Of a stretch of 50,055 bases of DNA, positions 1 through 8,294 are shown piece after piece. Under the pieces are notes generated by a model that did not search any database, was not told the origin of the DNA, and saw only the letters and a list, made by a program, of their open reading frames with translations. Position numbers and translations under genes: made by a program. Numbering within the stretch: position 1 is the stretch's first letter; the number at the start of each line of letters is the position of its first letter. This DNA comes from Alphaproteobacteria bacterium (GTDB lineage Bacteria; Pseudomonadota; Alphaproteobacteria; Rhizobiales; Xanthobacteraceae). The DNA lies in contig VAZG01000400.1 in assembly GCA_005885285.1 (NCBI GenBank), forward strand, positions 1-50,055, in the 5' to 3' direction.

Positions 1-110
1 AGGCCAACAAGTACCAATAGAACGATGCCGTGGACCAGAAGAATGCCCGTGGTCCAACTCCACAAGAAGCGGCGGTCGGACGGGCTCAAATCGTTCGCAG
101 CACGCTGCAT
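1..110 (-). CDS. N-terminus of a small membrane protein, cut by the window edge
   Basis: This gene is absent from the ORF track because it runs off the left edge. The reverse strand reads an ATG at 110 preceded by GGAGG with five spacer bases, and stays open for 36 codons. The visible protein begins MQRAANDLSPSDRRFLWSW and continues into a strongly hydrophobic stretch (TTGILLVHGIVLLVLVG), so it looks like a short cytoplasmic tail followed by a first membrane helix. It lies 158 bases downstream of the Crp-type regulator on the same strand. I do not recognise the family; no function is assigned. Confidence 0.6.
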   Translation of the reverse strand, partial: MQRAANDLSPSDRRFLWSWTTGILLVHGIVLLVLVG

Positions 111-268
111 CGATACCTCCTGAGAGCAGATTGCATCGATGCTGATAGCGCACGAGCCGTCGCGCGAATGCGATCTCGATCACACTTGCGGGGAAATCTT
201 TCCGGTGGCTCTATGTTTTGAACGGTCTCGAAGTCAGAAAATGATCGCAAACGCGTGCAGCATGCTCC

Positions 269-967
269 CTATGCATCCTCACACGATCCAGCCTCGGCCA
301 GTTCACGCAGCGATCCGACATCCAGCACAACGATTGCGCCGTGCTCGAGGCGAACCCATTTCCGGGCGGCCCATGCCCGCAACTGCTTGTTGATGCTCTC
401 CCGGGTCATGCCAACCATCTCGCTGATTTCCTGCTGGGTGATGGCAATCGTATGGTTTGCCGGCTCAAGCTTGCGCTTTTCCGTCAAACCGATCAGCGCG
501 CTGGCGAGCCGGCCCGGCAGATTCTGGAGAATGATCTGTTCGACCTGCTCGCTGGTCCGCCGCAGCCGCTCGCAGAGCAACTGGATGAACTTCATCGATA
601 ACGCCGGCTGGCTTTTCACGAAGGGAAGAAACTCGCGCCGGTCGATGACGAAAATCTCGCACTGGGCGTTGGCTATGGCGTCGGCGGTCCGCGGCTCGCC
701 CGAGAGAACCGCGATCTCACCAAAGATCTCGCCGGGGCCGATCAGGTTCAGAATCGCATTGCGGCCGTCGGGCGAGGACACGCTGATCTTCACCGTGCCA
801 CTGATCACCGCGAACATGCTGTTACCGGGATCTCCCTTGCAGAAGATCGAGGCACCGCGCTTGAGCGTGATATGCTTGGCGTAGCGGCAGAGCTGATCGA
901 GCGCTTCGGGCTCAAGGTCGCAGAAGATCGGATGCTTGCGCAGCACCGACAATTTGCTGCTCACCAT
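269..967 (-). CDS. Crp/Fnr-family transcriptional regulator
   Basis: A 232-residue regulator starting at the ATG that gives MVSSKLSVLRKHPIF; the longer ORF start at 1033 adds 22 residues unlike the family. The N-terminal half is a cyclic-nucleotide-binding beta-barrel, with the phosphate-binding-cassette-like stretch FGEIAVLSGEPRTADA containing the usual Glu and Arg. A long helix follows, then a C-terminal winged helix with recognition region ITQQEISEMVGMTRESINKQ. There is no N-terminal cysteine cluster, so it is not an oxygen-sensing FNR; a Crp-like nucleotide sensor is more likely. It is transcribed alone or with the membrane protein downstream. Targets cannot be told from the sequence. Confidence 0.9.
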   Translation of the reverse strand: MVSSKLSVLRKHPIFCDLEPEALDQLCRYAKHITLKRGASIFCKGDPGNSMFAVISGTVKISVSSPDGRNAILNLIGPGEIFGEIAVLSGEPRTADAIANAQCEIFVIDRREFLPFVKSQPALSMKFIQLLCERLRRTSEQVEQIILQNLPGRLASALIGLTEKRKLEPANHTIAITQQEISEMVGMTRESINKQLRAWAARKWVRLEHGAIVVLDVGSLRELAEAGSCEDA

Positions 968-1125
968 GCAGCGCGCGCCACCCGTGTGGTCTACGCCAGG
1001 GACGGCTTCAGCTATGGGCCTCTGCGGAGCCATTCACCGATTGCCTTTCTCGGATTGCCTTTCTCGCCAGACAGCACGCTATCACCGGAGACGGGGACCG
1101 ATAAAAGGAAGAGCCAACCCGCCAC

Positions 1126-1200
1126 GTTGCAAGCCGCCATCTTGCAAGCCGCCATCTTGCAAGAATTCCGCCTGCAGGAATTCCGCCTGCAAGGATTTAG
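1126..1200. repeat. Five tandem copies of a 15-base unit
   Basis: Five adjacent 15-base units in register: two are near-identical (gttgcaagccgccat, cttgcaagccgccat), followed by cttgcaagaattccg, cctgcaggaattccg and the degenerate cctgcaaggatttag. All share the core TGCA(A/G)G. The unit length is a multiple of three, so in the plus frame it reads as a pentapeptide repeat, but no real gene appears to use it. It lies 159-233 bases upstream of the crp-like start. Confidence 0.85.
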
Positions 1201-1341
1201 CCAAACTGCTAACCATTTGACGGAACCATAGCAAGCCCAAACAGGCCGACCATGCGAAGTATAGCCGCAGCCGGGCGAGCGTCTTCTTCCGGATAGAAAC
1301 GATTGACGGAAAATCTTAACAGGTGGATGAACTACTTGAAA

Positions 1342-1355
1342 TTGTATGTGTACAA
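1342..1355. repeat. Short inverted repeat TTGTA-N4-TACAA
   Basis: A perfect 5-base inverted repeat, TTGTAtgtgTACAA, in the AT-rich part of the intergenic region between the crp-like gene and the 3' end of the TctC-like gene. The half-sites resemble those bound by some GntR-family repressors, but no such regulator is encoded here and a chance palindrome of this size is possible. Confidence 0.3.
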
Positions 1356-1414
1356 ATGAACATTTTTAAGGCGCCAAACGGACCTTGGAACGGCCGAAAT
1401 GCCGGCATCTCGCG

Positions 1415-2386
1415 TCATTCGTTGGCGATGCCCATTTGCTTGATCACACGGGCATATTTGGCGAGCTGATCGCGCGTCATGGCGCCGAGTTCCTCTGGGG
1501 TGCTGCCGCGAACCGCAAAACCCAGCTCCTCGAGCTTGCGGCGCACTTCGGCATCGCCGATAGCTTTCACCACTTCAGCGTTCAGCCGGGCGACGATCTC
1601 CTTCGGTGTCCCGGCAGGCGCCAGCATCGCAAACCAGGAATTGAAGAAGAAGCCGGGCAGACCGGACTCCGAGACAGTCGGCACGTCGGCGAATTGCGGC
1701 AGGCGCTTTTCGGTGGTCACCCCGATCAGCCTGAGTTGACCGCCACGCACCAGTGCGGCGACGGTCCCGAGCCCTTGAAAGCCGACCGGAATTTGGCCGG
1801 CCGCGACATCGGTCGCTGCCTGCGTAGCACCCTTATAAGGCACGTGGGTCAGCGATATACCGGCCGCGGAGGCAAACATCGCCATCGCCAGATGTTGCGG
1901 GCTGCCCGGGCCGCCGGACCCATAGTCGATCTTGCCGGGCGCGGCCTTCGCCGCAGCGATCAGGTCGGCCGCGCTCTTGTAGCTCGTCCGGTTGCCGGCG
2001 ATCAGCCCCCACTCCACGGTGGCAACCAGCGACACCGGTTCGAAATCCTTCAAAATGTCCCAGCGCATTTTGGCCTGCAGGTTAGGCACCATGGTCATGA
2101 TGCTGTCGTTGAACCCGCCGATGGTGTAGCCGTCAGGCTCGGCGCGCGCGACCTGCTCGGCTCCGATCAGTCCGGACGCACCCGGCAGATTAAGGATCAC
2201 GAACTGCTGGCCCATATTGTCGGCCATCTTCTGCGTCACGATCCTGGCTGCGACATCGACAGCGCTGGCGGCTGCCAGCGGCACGATCATCTTGATAGGC
2301 CGGTCGGGATAATTTGCCTGTGCGAGCGCACTGGGGCTGCCCGCAACAAGCGCAACCAGCGGAACGAACCAACGAAGCAGCCGCAT
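1415..2386 (-). CDS. Tripartite tricarboxylate transporter substrate-binding protein (Bug/TctC family)
   Basis: A 323-residue periplasmic binding protein. The ATG at 2386 gives MRLLRWFVPLVALVAGSPSALAQ, a clean Sec signal peptide cleaved near residue 23, and is preceded by GGGGG; the ORF-track start at 2416 is ten codons too early. The mature protein has the family hallmarks YPDRPIKMIVP near the N-terminus, PGASGLIGAEQVARAEPDGYT, and the later VPYKG. These proteins bind carboxylates and hand them to a TctA/TctB membrane pair, but none is encoded in this window, so it is an orphan binding protein. It is divergent from the CHAD gene. The ligand cannot be inferred. Confidence 0.92.
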   Translation of the reverse strand: MRLLRWFVPLVALVAGSPSALAQANYPDRPIKMIVPLAAASAVDVAARIVTQKMADNMGQQFVILNLPGASGLIGAEQVARAEPDGYTIGGFNDSIMTMVPNLQAKMRWDILKDFEPVSLVATVEWGLIAGNRTSYKSAADLIAAAKAAPGKIDYGSGGPGSPQHLAMAMFASAAGISLTHVPYKGATQAATDVAAGQIPVGFQGLGTVAALVRGGQLRLIGVTTEKRLPQFADVPTVSESGLPGFFFNSWFAMLAPAGTPKEIVARLNAEVVKAIGDAEVRRKLEELGFAVRGSTPEELGAMTRDQLAKYARVIKQMGIANE

Positions 2387-2582
2387 ATTTCCCCCTTTTA
2401 TCGACCGGACAGGCATTTTGCTGACCGCCGTCCTCGATCAAAGATTGCGCCCGCGTTTCCCCCTTGGCAATGCGCCGTTCGGGGTCGGAGACACGGCTTC
2501 GCACGTCCCGCCGGAGGTTGCCGGGTCTGGCTGGAACGATAATATCGGCGCTCCGGGCGCAGGCCCACCACCACAAAGAGTC

Positions 2583-3524
2583 ATGCCGCTATCCCAGATA
2601 TCAGCAGGCAAACCGGCTTCCCGCGCCACACCGGCGCGGGCGCGGCAACGCCCCTCGCCCAATCCCCGGCTGAACGGCTCGATGGCCTGCGATACGGCTT
2701 TCCGCGTCGTCGCACGGCGCCATCTCGAAGATCTCTGTGCAAATCAGGAAGCAACCTGCAAACGCGACCCGAGCGCGCTGCACCAGATGCGCATTGCGCT
2801 GACCCATCTGCGTGCCGTCATCCTGTTTTTCTCGCCGATGGTCGATGACGCGGTCCGCGGCGAAATAAGAGACGAATTGAAATGGCTGAATACCGAACTC
2901 GGCGCTGTACGCGATCTGGACGTCGCGGTCGAGCGGATCAGGTCGCTCAACAAAAAGCGGCCGCAGGCGGTACCCGCCTTTCGCCCGTGGAACGAGAAAC
3001 GCGCGGAAGGTCACCGCCATCTGGCGCGCGTGCTTCGCTCCGTAAGGTACGGATCGCTGATCGAGCAAACTTCCAGCTGGATCGACAACGGTCCCTGGTC
3101 AACCAAGACGGACAAGCAGGCCGCCAAGCAGCGCGCCGCACCGATTGCCGCCTACAGCGCCGAAAAGATCGCGGAATGGGAGGAAAAACTTCTGAAGAAG
3201 AGCCGCAAACTTCGCAAAATGGGAACGAAAAAGCGGCACAGCCTGCGGCTTCTGAACAAGAGGCTCACCTATTCCATCGACTCCCTGGAAGACCTGTTCG
3301 CAGACCAGAGATTTTCAAAGCAGAGGACGGCGCTGAAACAACTGCGCAAAGCACAAAAATCGCTGGGCGAGTTGAACGACGGCGCCAGGGGCCATGCGCT
3401 TGCGGCCGAACTGCTGCAAAACGACGCGCAAATGCCGTTGCAATTCCTCGGTCCAAAGCGAGAAAAACGGCTGCTGAAAAAAGCGGCCAAATCCTATCGC
3501 AAATTGAGTACGCTGCAGGAATAA
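2583..3524 (+). CDS. CHAD domain-containing protein
   Basis: About 313 residues from the ATG at 2583, which has a weak AAAGAG site upstream; 2682 (MACDTAF) is an alternative, and the ORF-track start at 2418 would add an unlikely proline/glycine-rich leader. The body is alpha-helical and rich in conserved charged residues typical of CHAD: LHQMRIALTHLRA near residue 65, ELKWLNTELGAVRDLDV, then the second repeat LRKMGTKKRHSLRLLNKRLTY and LRKAQKSLGELNDG. CHAD domains are proposed to bind polyphosphate through histidine and basic residues. Here no CYTH triphosphatase domain is fused. It ends 24 bases before the convergent phosphoesterase gene. Confidence 0.85.
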   Translation: MPLSQISAGKPASRATPARARQRPSPNPRLNGSMACDTAFRVVARRHLEDLCANQEATCKRDPSALHQMRIALTHLRAVILFFSPMVDDAVRGEIRDELKWLNTELGAVRDLDVAVERIRSLNKKRPQAVPAFRPWNEKRAEGHRHLARVLRSVRYGSLIEQTSSWIDNGPWSTKTDKQAAKQRAAPIAAYSAEKIAEWEEKLLKKSRKLRKMGTKKRHSLRLLNKRLTYSIDSLEDLFADQRFSKQRTALKQLRKAQKSLGELNDGARGHALAAELLQNDAQMPLQFLGPKREKRLLKKAAKSYRKLSTLQE

Positions 3525-3548
3525 TGACGGAGTCTGAACCAGAACCCC

Positions 3549-4388
3549 TCACAACGGCTTGCCGTCTGGCCCAAAAAACGGATGCGGGCCGTCGAACTGC
3601 CCGATCGGCACTTGGTGAGTGACCACGTTGCCAAAGTCTCCGTCCGGAAACCAGCAGTGGAGATGAAAGGCCGGCGGCTCGACCTTGAACGAGGGCTCGC
3701 GCAGGTGCTCCAGATCGAGATCGACCGCATGGTTGGGCGCCGGGCAGATCGTGGTCGGCACGCCGGCGAACATCGTCAGCGTCGCGCGATGAACATGGCC
3801 GGTGGCGATGAGTTTTACCCGCGGATGGCGGCGGATGATCGCCGCAAGTTCACTCGCATTGAGCAAGTTCTGGCGATCCATGTGCCAGACACCGGCGATG
3901 AACGGCGGATGGTGCAGGAATATCAGCGCCGGCCGGTCAGCGCGCGACGCGAGCGCCGCATCGAGCCATTGCAGCGTCGCCGCATCGAGTTCGCCATGCG
4001 GCTTGCCGGCAACACTGGAATCCAGCAGCAGCAGATCGAGCCCGCCGATTGCAATTTTCTGGTTCAGCGGGCCGGATGGAAATGCGTAAGCGCTTCCGCC
4101 AAACGCCGCACGCATCATGTCGCGGGAATCGTGATTGCCGGGAATGCCGGCAAACGACAGTTTCAGCGGCGCCAGCAGGCGCTTGAGGTGCTCGTATTCT
4201 TCCGACGTCGGCGTATCCGCGAGGTCGCCCGAAATCACCACAAAATCGGGCGCGGGTACGAATTCGTTCAAGGCGGCCACGCAGCGCTCGAGCGCGTTCG
4301 CGGTGTCGACGCGGCCGTAAGCCAACGTGCCGGGCGGTTTGATATGCAGATCGGAGATCTGCGCAATGCGAATGGGTTTTGAGGACAT
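3549..4388 (-). CDS. Metallophosphoesterase (class III cyclic-nucleotide phosphodiesterase type)
   Basis: 279 residues with the complete calcineurin-like metal site: D-x-H in SDLH (13-15), SGDLAD (55), PGNHD (85-87), LHHPPF, and GHVHR near the C-terminal third. The start ATG at 4388 has AAGAAGG upstream. Related proteins hydrolyse cyclic nucleotides or glycerophosphodiesters. It is the last gene of the ABC-importer operon, nine bases after the ATPase, so it probably acts on the imported compound, perhaps a phosphodiester; that is inference. No signal peptide, so it should be cytoplasmic. Confidence 0.88.
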   Translation of the reverse strand: MSSKPIRIAQISDLHIKPPGTLAYGRVDTANALERCVAALNEFVPAPDFVVISGDLADTPTSEEYEHLKRLLAPLKLSFAGIPGNHDSRDMMRAAFGGSAYAFPSGPLNQKIAIGGLDLLLLDSSVAGKPHGELDAATLQWLDAALASRADRPALIFLHHPPFIAGVWHMDRQNLLNASELAAIIRRHPRVKLIATGHVHRATLTMFAGVPTTICPAPNHAVDLDLEHLREPSFKVEPPAFHLHCWFPDGDFGNVVTHQVPIGQFDGPHPFFGPDGKPL

Positions 4389-4397
4389 TGACCTTCT

Positions 4398-5459
4398 TCA
4401 ACCTTCCAGCGGCAATAGTCGAACGGCTTGCGGCGCGATCGAAAGCCCGACCCGTTCGCCAGCCTTGGCCTGGACGGTATTTGGCGCGTCGACGGTGAGC
4501 GGCTTATCGGACGCCGCGCTGACGATCATCCGCTGCCGGTCGCCGACAAAGCTAACGCTGTCGATGGTTCCACACAGCGGCGCGCCGCCGGCGTCCACGA
4601 TGCCGATCGTTTCGGGACGGATCATGGCGACGGCGGAAGCCAGGCTCGCGTCCCCGCCGATCGGCTGCCGTCCGCCCGGCAGCACCAGATGACCGTTTTC
4701 AACCGGGGCTTCAATGATGTTTGCCGCCCCAATGAACTCGGCGACAAAGCGGCTGTTGGGTGCAAAATAAATCTCGCGGGGGTTACCGATCTGGGCGATC
4801 GAGCCTTTGCGCATCACGACGACGCGGTCACCGAGTTCCATGGCCTCGGACTGATCGTGCGTAACATAGATCGTAGTGATGCTGAGCGTCCGTAGCAGGC
4901 GGTTGAGTTCGCCGCGCAGACGGTCGCGCAACGCCGCATCGAGCGCGGTCAAGGGTTCGTCGAGCAGCAGGATCCCCGGCCGGATCGCCACGGCGCGGGC
5001 CAGCGCAACGCGTTGGCGCTGGCCGCCGGAGAGTTGGTTGATCCTGCGGTTCTCAAGTCCTGAAATGTTGGTCAGCGCGACCAACTCGGCGACGCGCGAT
5101 GCGCGCTCCTGCTTGGCTACGCCGCGGATTTTCAGTCCATAGCCGATGTTGTCGGCGACGCTCAAGTTGGGGAACAGCGCGTAGGACTGGAACACCATGC
5201 CGACATTGCGCTTTTCGATCGGCACCGATGTCACGTCCCTGCCGTCAAACAGCACCTTGCCGCCGGTATCAGGCAATTCGAGGCCGGCGATGATACGGAG
5301 CATCGTGGTCTTGCCGCAGCCGGATGGGCCGAGCAGCACCAGCGTCTCGCCGCGCGCGATGTCGAGTGTGGCGGGTTCAAGCGCGCGGGTGCCGTCGACA
5401 AAAGTTTTGCCGCAACCCTCGATGCGGACCGAAGCACCATGGCCGGTAGATGCGCTCAT
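4398..5459 (-). CDS. ABC importer ATPase (PotA-like, with TOBE domain)
   Basis: 353 residues. Walker A GPSGCGKTT at 44-52, Q-loop around FQSYALFP, signature LSGGQRQRVALARA at 143, Walker B ILLLDEP at 164, and a C-terminal TOBE-type region from about 235 (MIRPETIGI). This is the architecture of the polyamine/iron/phosphonate importer ATPases. It overlaps the upstream permease by 4 bases (ATGA), indicating translational coupling. It powers import by the two permeases with the binding protein at 7100-8107. Confidence 0.93.
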   Translation of the reverse strand: MSASTGHGASVRIEGCGKTFVDGTRALEPATLDIARGETLVLLGPSGCGKTTMLRIIAGLELPDTGGKVLFDGRDVTSVPIEKRNVGMVFQSYALFPNLSVADNIGYGLKIRGVAKQERASRVAELVALTNISGLENRRINQLSGGQRQRVALARAVAIRPGILLLDEPLTALDAALRDRLRGELNRLLRTLSITTIYVTHDQSEAMELGDRVVVMRKGSIAQIGNPREIYFAPNSRFVAEFIGAANIIEAPVENGHLVLPGGRQPIGGDASLASAVAMIRPETIGIVDAGGAPLCGTIDSVSFVGDRQRMIVSAASDKPLTVDAPNTVQAKAGERVGLSIAPQAVRLLPLEG

Positions 5460-6241
5460 CTTGCCTGTTCCCTGTCGGCGAATACTTGCATCGCGACGAG
5501 GAGTGGAATGATCATGACAAAGAAGATCAGCGTATAGGCCGAGGCGACCTCCAGGCGCATCGAGGCGTAGCTGTCGGCAAGCCCGATCGGCAATGTCTTG
5601 GTCAGCGGCGTGTGCAGCATCCAGGTCAGGTTGAACTCGCCGAGCGAGAGCGTGACCACCATGAGGCTACCCGCAAGGATGCCAGGCAGCGCATTGGGGA
5701 CGATCACGTCGCAAAAGCGTCGCCATGGCAAAGCGCCGAGCGATGCCGCGCCTTCGTCAAGCGTCTTGATGTCGACGGTCGCGAATACCGCCATCACCGA
5801 GCGCACCATGAACGGCATGGTGAAGATGACGTGCGCGACCAAAATGAACAGCCAGGAACGGCGGAACTCGCCAAAACGCTGAAATGTAAGCAGCAACGCC
5901 AGTGCAATGGCAAGTCCGGGGATCGCCAGCGGCAAGGTAATGATTTCCTCGACCACACGAGCCAAACGGCCTCCCCGTACATGCAAGGCATAAGCGGCGG
6001 GAATGCCGGCGACCAAAGTTACGGCCAGCGTTGCGAATGCGATCAGGAACGACAGGGCGATGGTGCCGGCATAGAGATCCCAGACCTGCGCCACCCATTG
6101 CAGCGTCACGCCGGAGGAAATGCCTCGAAAATAGTTCACGGTGACGCCGGCCAGAATCGACAGCGCCGCGGGCAATACCAGGAACGCGGCGACGATCAAT
6201 GTGAAGACGAGCTGGCCGGCGAAGATCAAGCGGTCGCGCAT
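5456..6241 (-). CDS. ABC importer permease (second permease of the operon)
   Basis: About 261 residues with six predicted membrane helices and the permease-ATPase contact loop EGAASLGALPWRRFCDVIVPNALPG. I place the start at the ATG at 6241 (MRDRLIFAGQLVF), four bases after the TGA of the preceding gene, rather than at 6289, because the extra 16 residues are basic and uncharacteristic. PotC/ThiP-like inner-membrane permease forming a heterodimer with the product of 6246-7061. Confidence 0.9.
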   Translation of the reverse strand: MRDRLIFAGQLVFTLIVAAFLVLPAALSILAGVTVNYFRGISSGVTLQWVAQVWDLYAGTIALSFLIAFATLAVTLVAGIPAAYALHVRGGRLARVVEEIITLPLAIPGLAIALALLLTFQRFGEFRRSWLFILVAHVIFTMPFMVRSVMAVFATVDIKTLDEGAASLGALPWRRFCDVIVPNALPGILAGSLMVVTLSLGEFNLTWMLHTPLTKTLPIGLADSYASMRLEVASAYTLIFFVMIIPLLVAMQVFADREQAR

Positions 6242-6245
6242 GGCT

Positions 6246-7061
6246 TCATCCGGCCGCCGCAACCGTGCTGCCGGAAAACGAGCGGGCAAGCGCGAGAATG
6301 AACCAGGTGATGAGGCCGAGCCCGACCGATAATGCCGCCGAAGTCGCGAAATTCGCAGCCAACGTGAACTCGGTATAGATCAGCATCGGCAGCACATCGA
6401 TGTTGGTCGCGAGTGTGAACGCGGTGCCGAACGCACCCATCGCGGTGGCAAAAGCAATCGCGCCGGAGGCCACGAAAGCCGGTGCTAAGGCCGGCAGCAC
6501 GACATCGCGTTGTACCGCCCAGGGGCTCGCGCCAAGCGAACGCGCGGCTTCCTCCAGCCCGACATCGAGCTTCTGCACTGCGGCCATAATTGTGAGAATG
6601 ACGCGTGGGATGGAAAAGTAGAGATAGCCGAGAAAGAGCCCATAGATCGAATAAGCGAAAACCAGTTTCTCGCCAAACAGCCGATTGGAAAAGTCGCCGA
6701 TCAGGCCCTGACGTCCGGCGAGCAGGATGATCATGAAGCCGACGACGACGCCGGGAAAGGCCAGCGGAAAGGTCAGCATTGCGATCAACACAGCGCGGCC
6801 GGGAAAGCGGTGGCGTTGCAGGAACATCCCGGCGATCGTCGCTACGACCAGCGTGACGATCGTGGTCGCCGCTGCGAGTACGACAGTGTTGATCAGGGTG
6901 GCGCGGTAGCGCGGCTCGGTCAGAACAGCGAGATAGCCGGCGAGCCCTAGCGGGCCCTCGGCACCGGTCACCACGAGCCGCGCCATCGGGAGCAGGAAGA
7001 ATGCCGCCGTCACTACGCCAAGCGGCAGCAGGCAGAGCCAGACAAAGGATTTATGCGACAT
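6246..7061 (-). CDS. ABC importer permease (first permease of the operon)
   Basis: About 271 residues from the ATG at 7061 (MSHKSFVWLCLLPLG); the ORF-track start at 7082 is a TTG. Six hydrophobic helices and the EAA loop EEAARSLGASPWAVQRDVVLPALAP define a PotB-like permease. Follows the binding-protein gene by 38 bases and is nearly joined to the next permease, so all five genes are very probably one operon. Confidence 0.9.
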   Translation of the reverse strand: MSHKSFVWLCLLPLGVVTAAFFLLPMARLVVTGAEGPLGLAGYLAVLTEPRYRATLINTVVLAAATTIVTLVVATIAGMFLQRHRFPGRAVLIAMLTFPLAFPGVVVGFMIILLAGRQGLIGDFSNRLFGEKLVFAYSIYGLFLGYLYFSIPRVILTIMAAVQKLDVGLEEAARSLGASPWAVQRDVVLPALAPAFVASGAIAFATAMGAFGTAFTLATNIDVLPMLIYTEFTLAANFATSAALSVGLGLITWFILALARSFSGSTVAAAG

Positions 7062-7099
7062 CGTGAGAATAATGCCCCGCAATTAGGCACCATATTGCC

Positions 7100-8107
7100 T
7101 CAGCGGACCTCGGCGAGATAGCGGTCGACAAAGGCTTTTTGCACGTTTTCCATCTCGCCCCAGTCGACGCTCTTGGCCCGCGCATAGTCGCTGTCGGGCA
7201 GGAACTTGGTCTTCACCGTTTCAGGCAATTCGATCGGGCGGGCGGGGCGCAAATAGGCGTTGGTCCAGATCGCCTGGCCCTTGTCGGACAACAGATAGTC
7301 CAAAACCTTCTTGGCCTTCTCCTTGTCCGGCGCATTCTTGACGAGCCCGACGACATAAGGAAACACCACCGATCCTTCGCAGGGTATCACGAACTCGAAA
7401 TTGCCCTTCTCTGAATATTTCGCGCGATAGGCGTTGAAATCATAATCAAACAGGATCGGCATCTCGCCGGAGACCACGCGGGCATAGGAGGTCTGCTTGG
7501 GCACGATCGGGTCGTTCTTGCGCAGCTCCTTGAAGAAGTTGATGGCGGGATCGAAATTCGTGGCAGAGCCGCCGAGCGCGAGATTGATCGCGACGGCGCC
7601 GACATAGCCGACCGCGGCCGAACTCGGATCGAGGTAGCCGACCATGCCTTTGTAGTCGGGCTTCAAGAGATCCTTCCAGCAGGCCGGCACCGGCTTGCCG
7701 CCGAGCGCGTCCTTGTTCACAAACAGGCCGAGGGTGCCGGAGTGAATGGTGGTCCAGTAGCCATCCGGGTCTTTCAAGCCAGCGGGGACCTGATTCCAGT
7801 TCACCGGCTTATAGGGCTCGAGCGCGTCCTGCGCCTTCGCCTTCATGCCGAAAGTGACGCCGAAATAGCCGATGTCGCCAACCGGATTGCTCTTCTCGGC
7901 CAGGATCTGGGCCAGCGCCTGACCCGAATTCTTGTTGTCGTGGGGAATATCGTAATTGAGATCGGCCTTGATGGCCTTGAGCATGGAGGCCCAATCCGCC
8001 CATTCCGGCGGACAGTTATAGCAGATGACGTCGGCCGCTTCGGCGGATGGCCAGGGCGCCAGGAAAGATAGCGCAAGCAAGGTCAGGACAAAGCGGACGG
8101 TCTTCAT
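7100..8107 (-). CDS. ABC importer periplasmic substrate-binding protein (polyamine/iron/phosphonate-type fold)
   Basis: 335 residues from the ATG at 8107 (GGAG eight bases upstream); the longer ORF start at 8272 precedes a non-conserved leader. Signal peptide MKTVRFVLTLLALSFLAPWPSAEAA is followed by DVICYNCPPEWADWASMLKA. The type-II binding-protein fold is visible in the segment GDIGYFGVTFGMKAKA and the C-terminal DYLLSDKGQAIW. Two nearby cysteines (CYNC and a later PC) could form disulphides. First gene of a five-gene operon. The ligand is unknown; the phosphoesterase at the operon's end hints at an organophosphate or phosphonate. Confidence 0.87.
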   Translation of the reverse strand: MKTVRFVLTLLALSFLAPWPSAEAADVICYNCPPEWADWASMLKAIKADLNYDIPHDNKNSGQALAQILAEKSNPVGDIGYFGVTFGMKAKAQDALEPYKPVNWNQVPAGLKDPDGYWTTIHSGTLGLFVNKDALGGKPVPACWKDLLKPDYKGMVGYLDPSSAAVGYVGAVAINLALGGSATNFDPAINFFKELRKNDPIVPKQTSYARVVSGEMPILFDYDFNAYRAKYSEKGNFEFVIPCEGSVVFPYVVGLVKNAPDKEKAKKVLDYLLSDKGQAIWTNAYLRPARPIELPETVKTKFLPDSDYARAKSVDWGEMENVQKAFVDRYLAEVR

Positions 8108-8294
8108 CAAAGTGGCTCCGATTTCGGAAGGAAAGGACGTTCCCGGGATCGGGACATCAGCACCAATGGGCGACCAAGTATAGGCGGCGTATGAAGGATT
8201 TGCGACGACGGGGTTTTTGCTGTGCAGCAAATATCCTGAAGCCAACTCGTCAAGCCCTGCCACGGAAATCATCCGTTCTTAACGGAGACGCTGC

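Larger units (their letters stand above)
968..1414. other. Intergenic region between crp-like gene and TctC-like gene
   Basis: About 450 bases without a credible gene; the plus-strand ORFs here (872..1231, 936..1220) are low-complexity shadows. It holds the upstream region of the Crp-type gene, a five-unit 15-base tandem repeat (1126-1200), and an AT-richer stretch around 1300-1375 with a short inverted repeat. No terminator with a T-run was seen after the TctC-like gene. Confidence 0.5.

Noticed and set aside
1385-2542. 385-residue plus-strand ORF
   Set aside because: It is antisense to the TctC-like gene, rich in Arg/His/Gly, and has no recognisable fold.
2583-3524. Triphosphate tunnel (CYTH) enzyme
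   Set aside because: Only the CHAD part is present; no EXEXK motif was found at the N-terminus.
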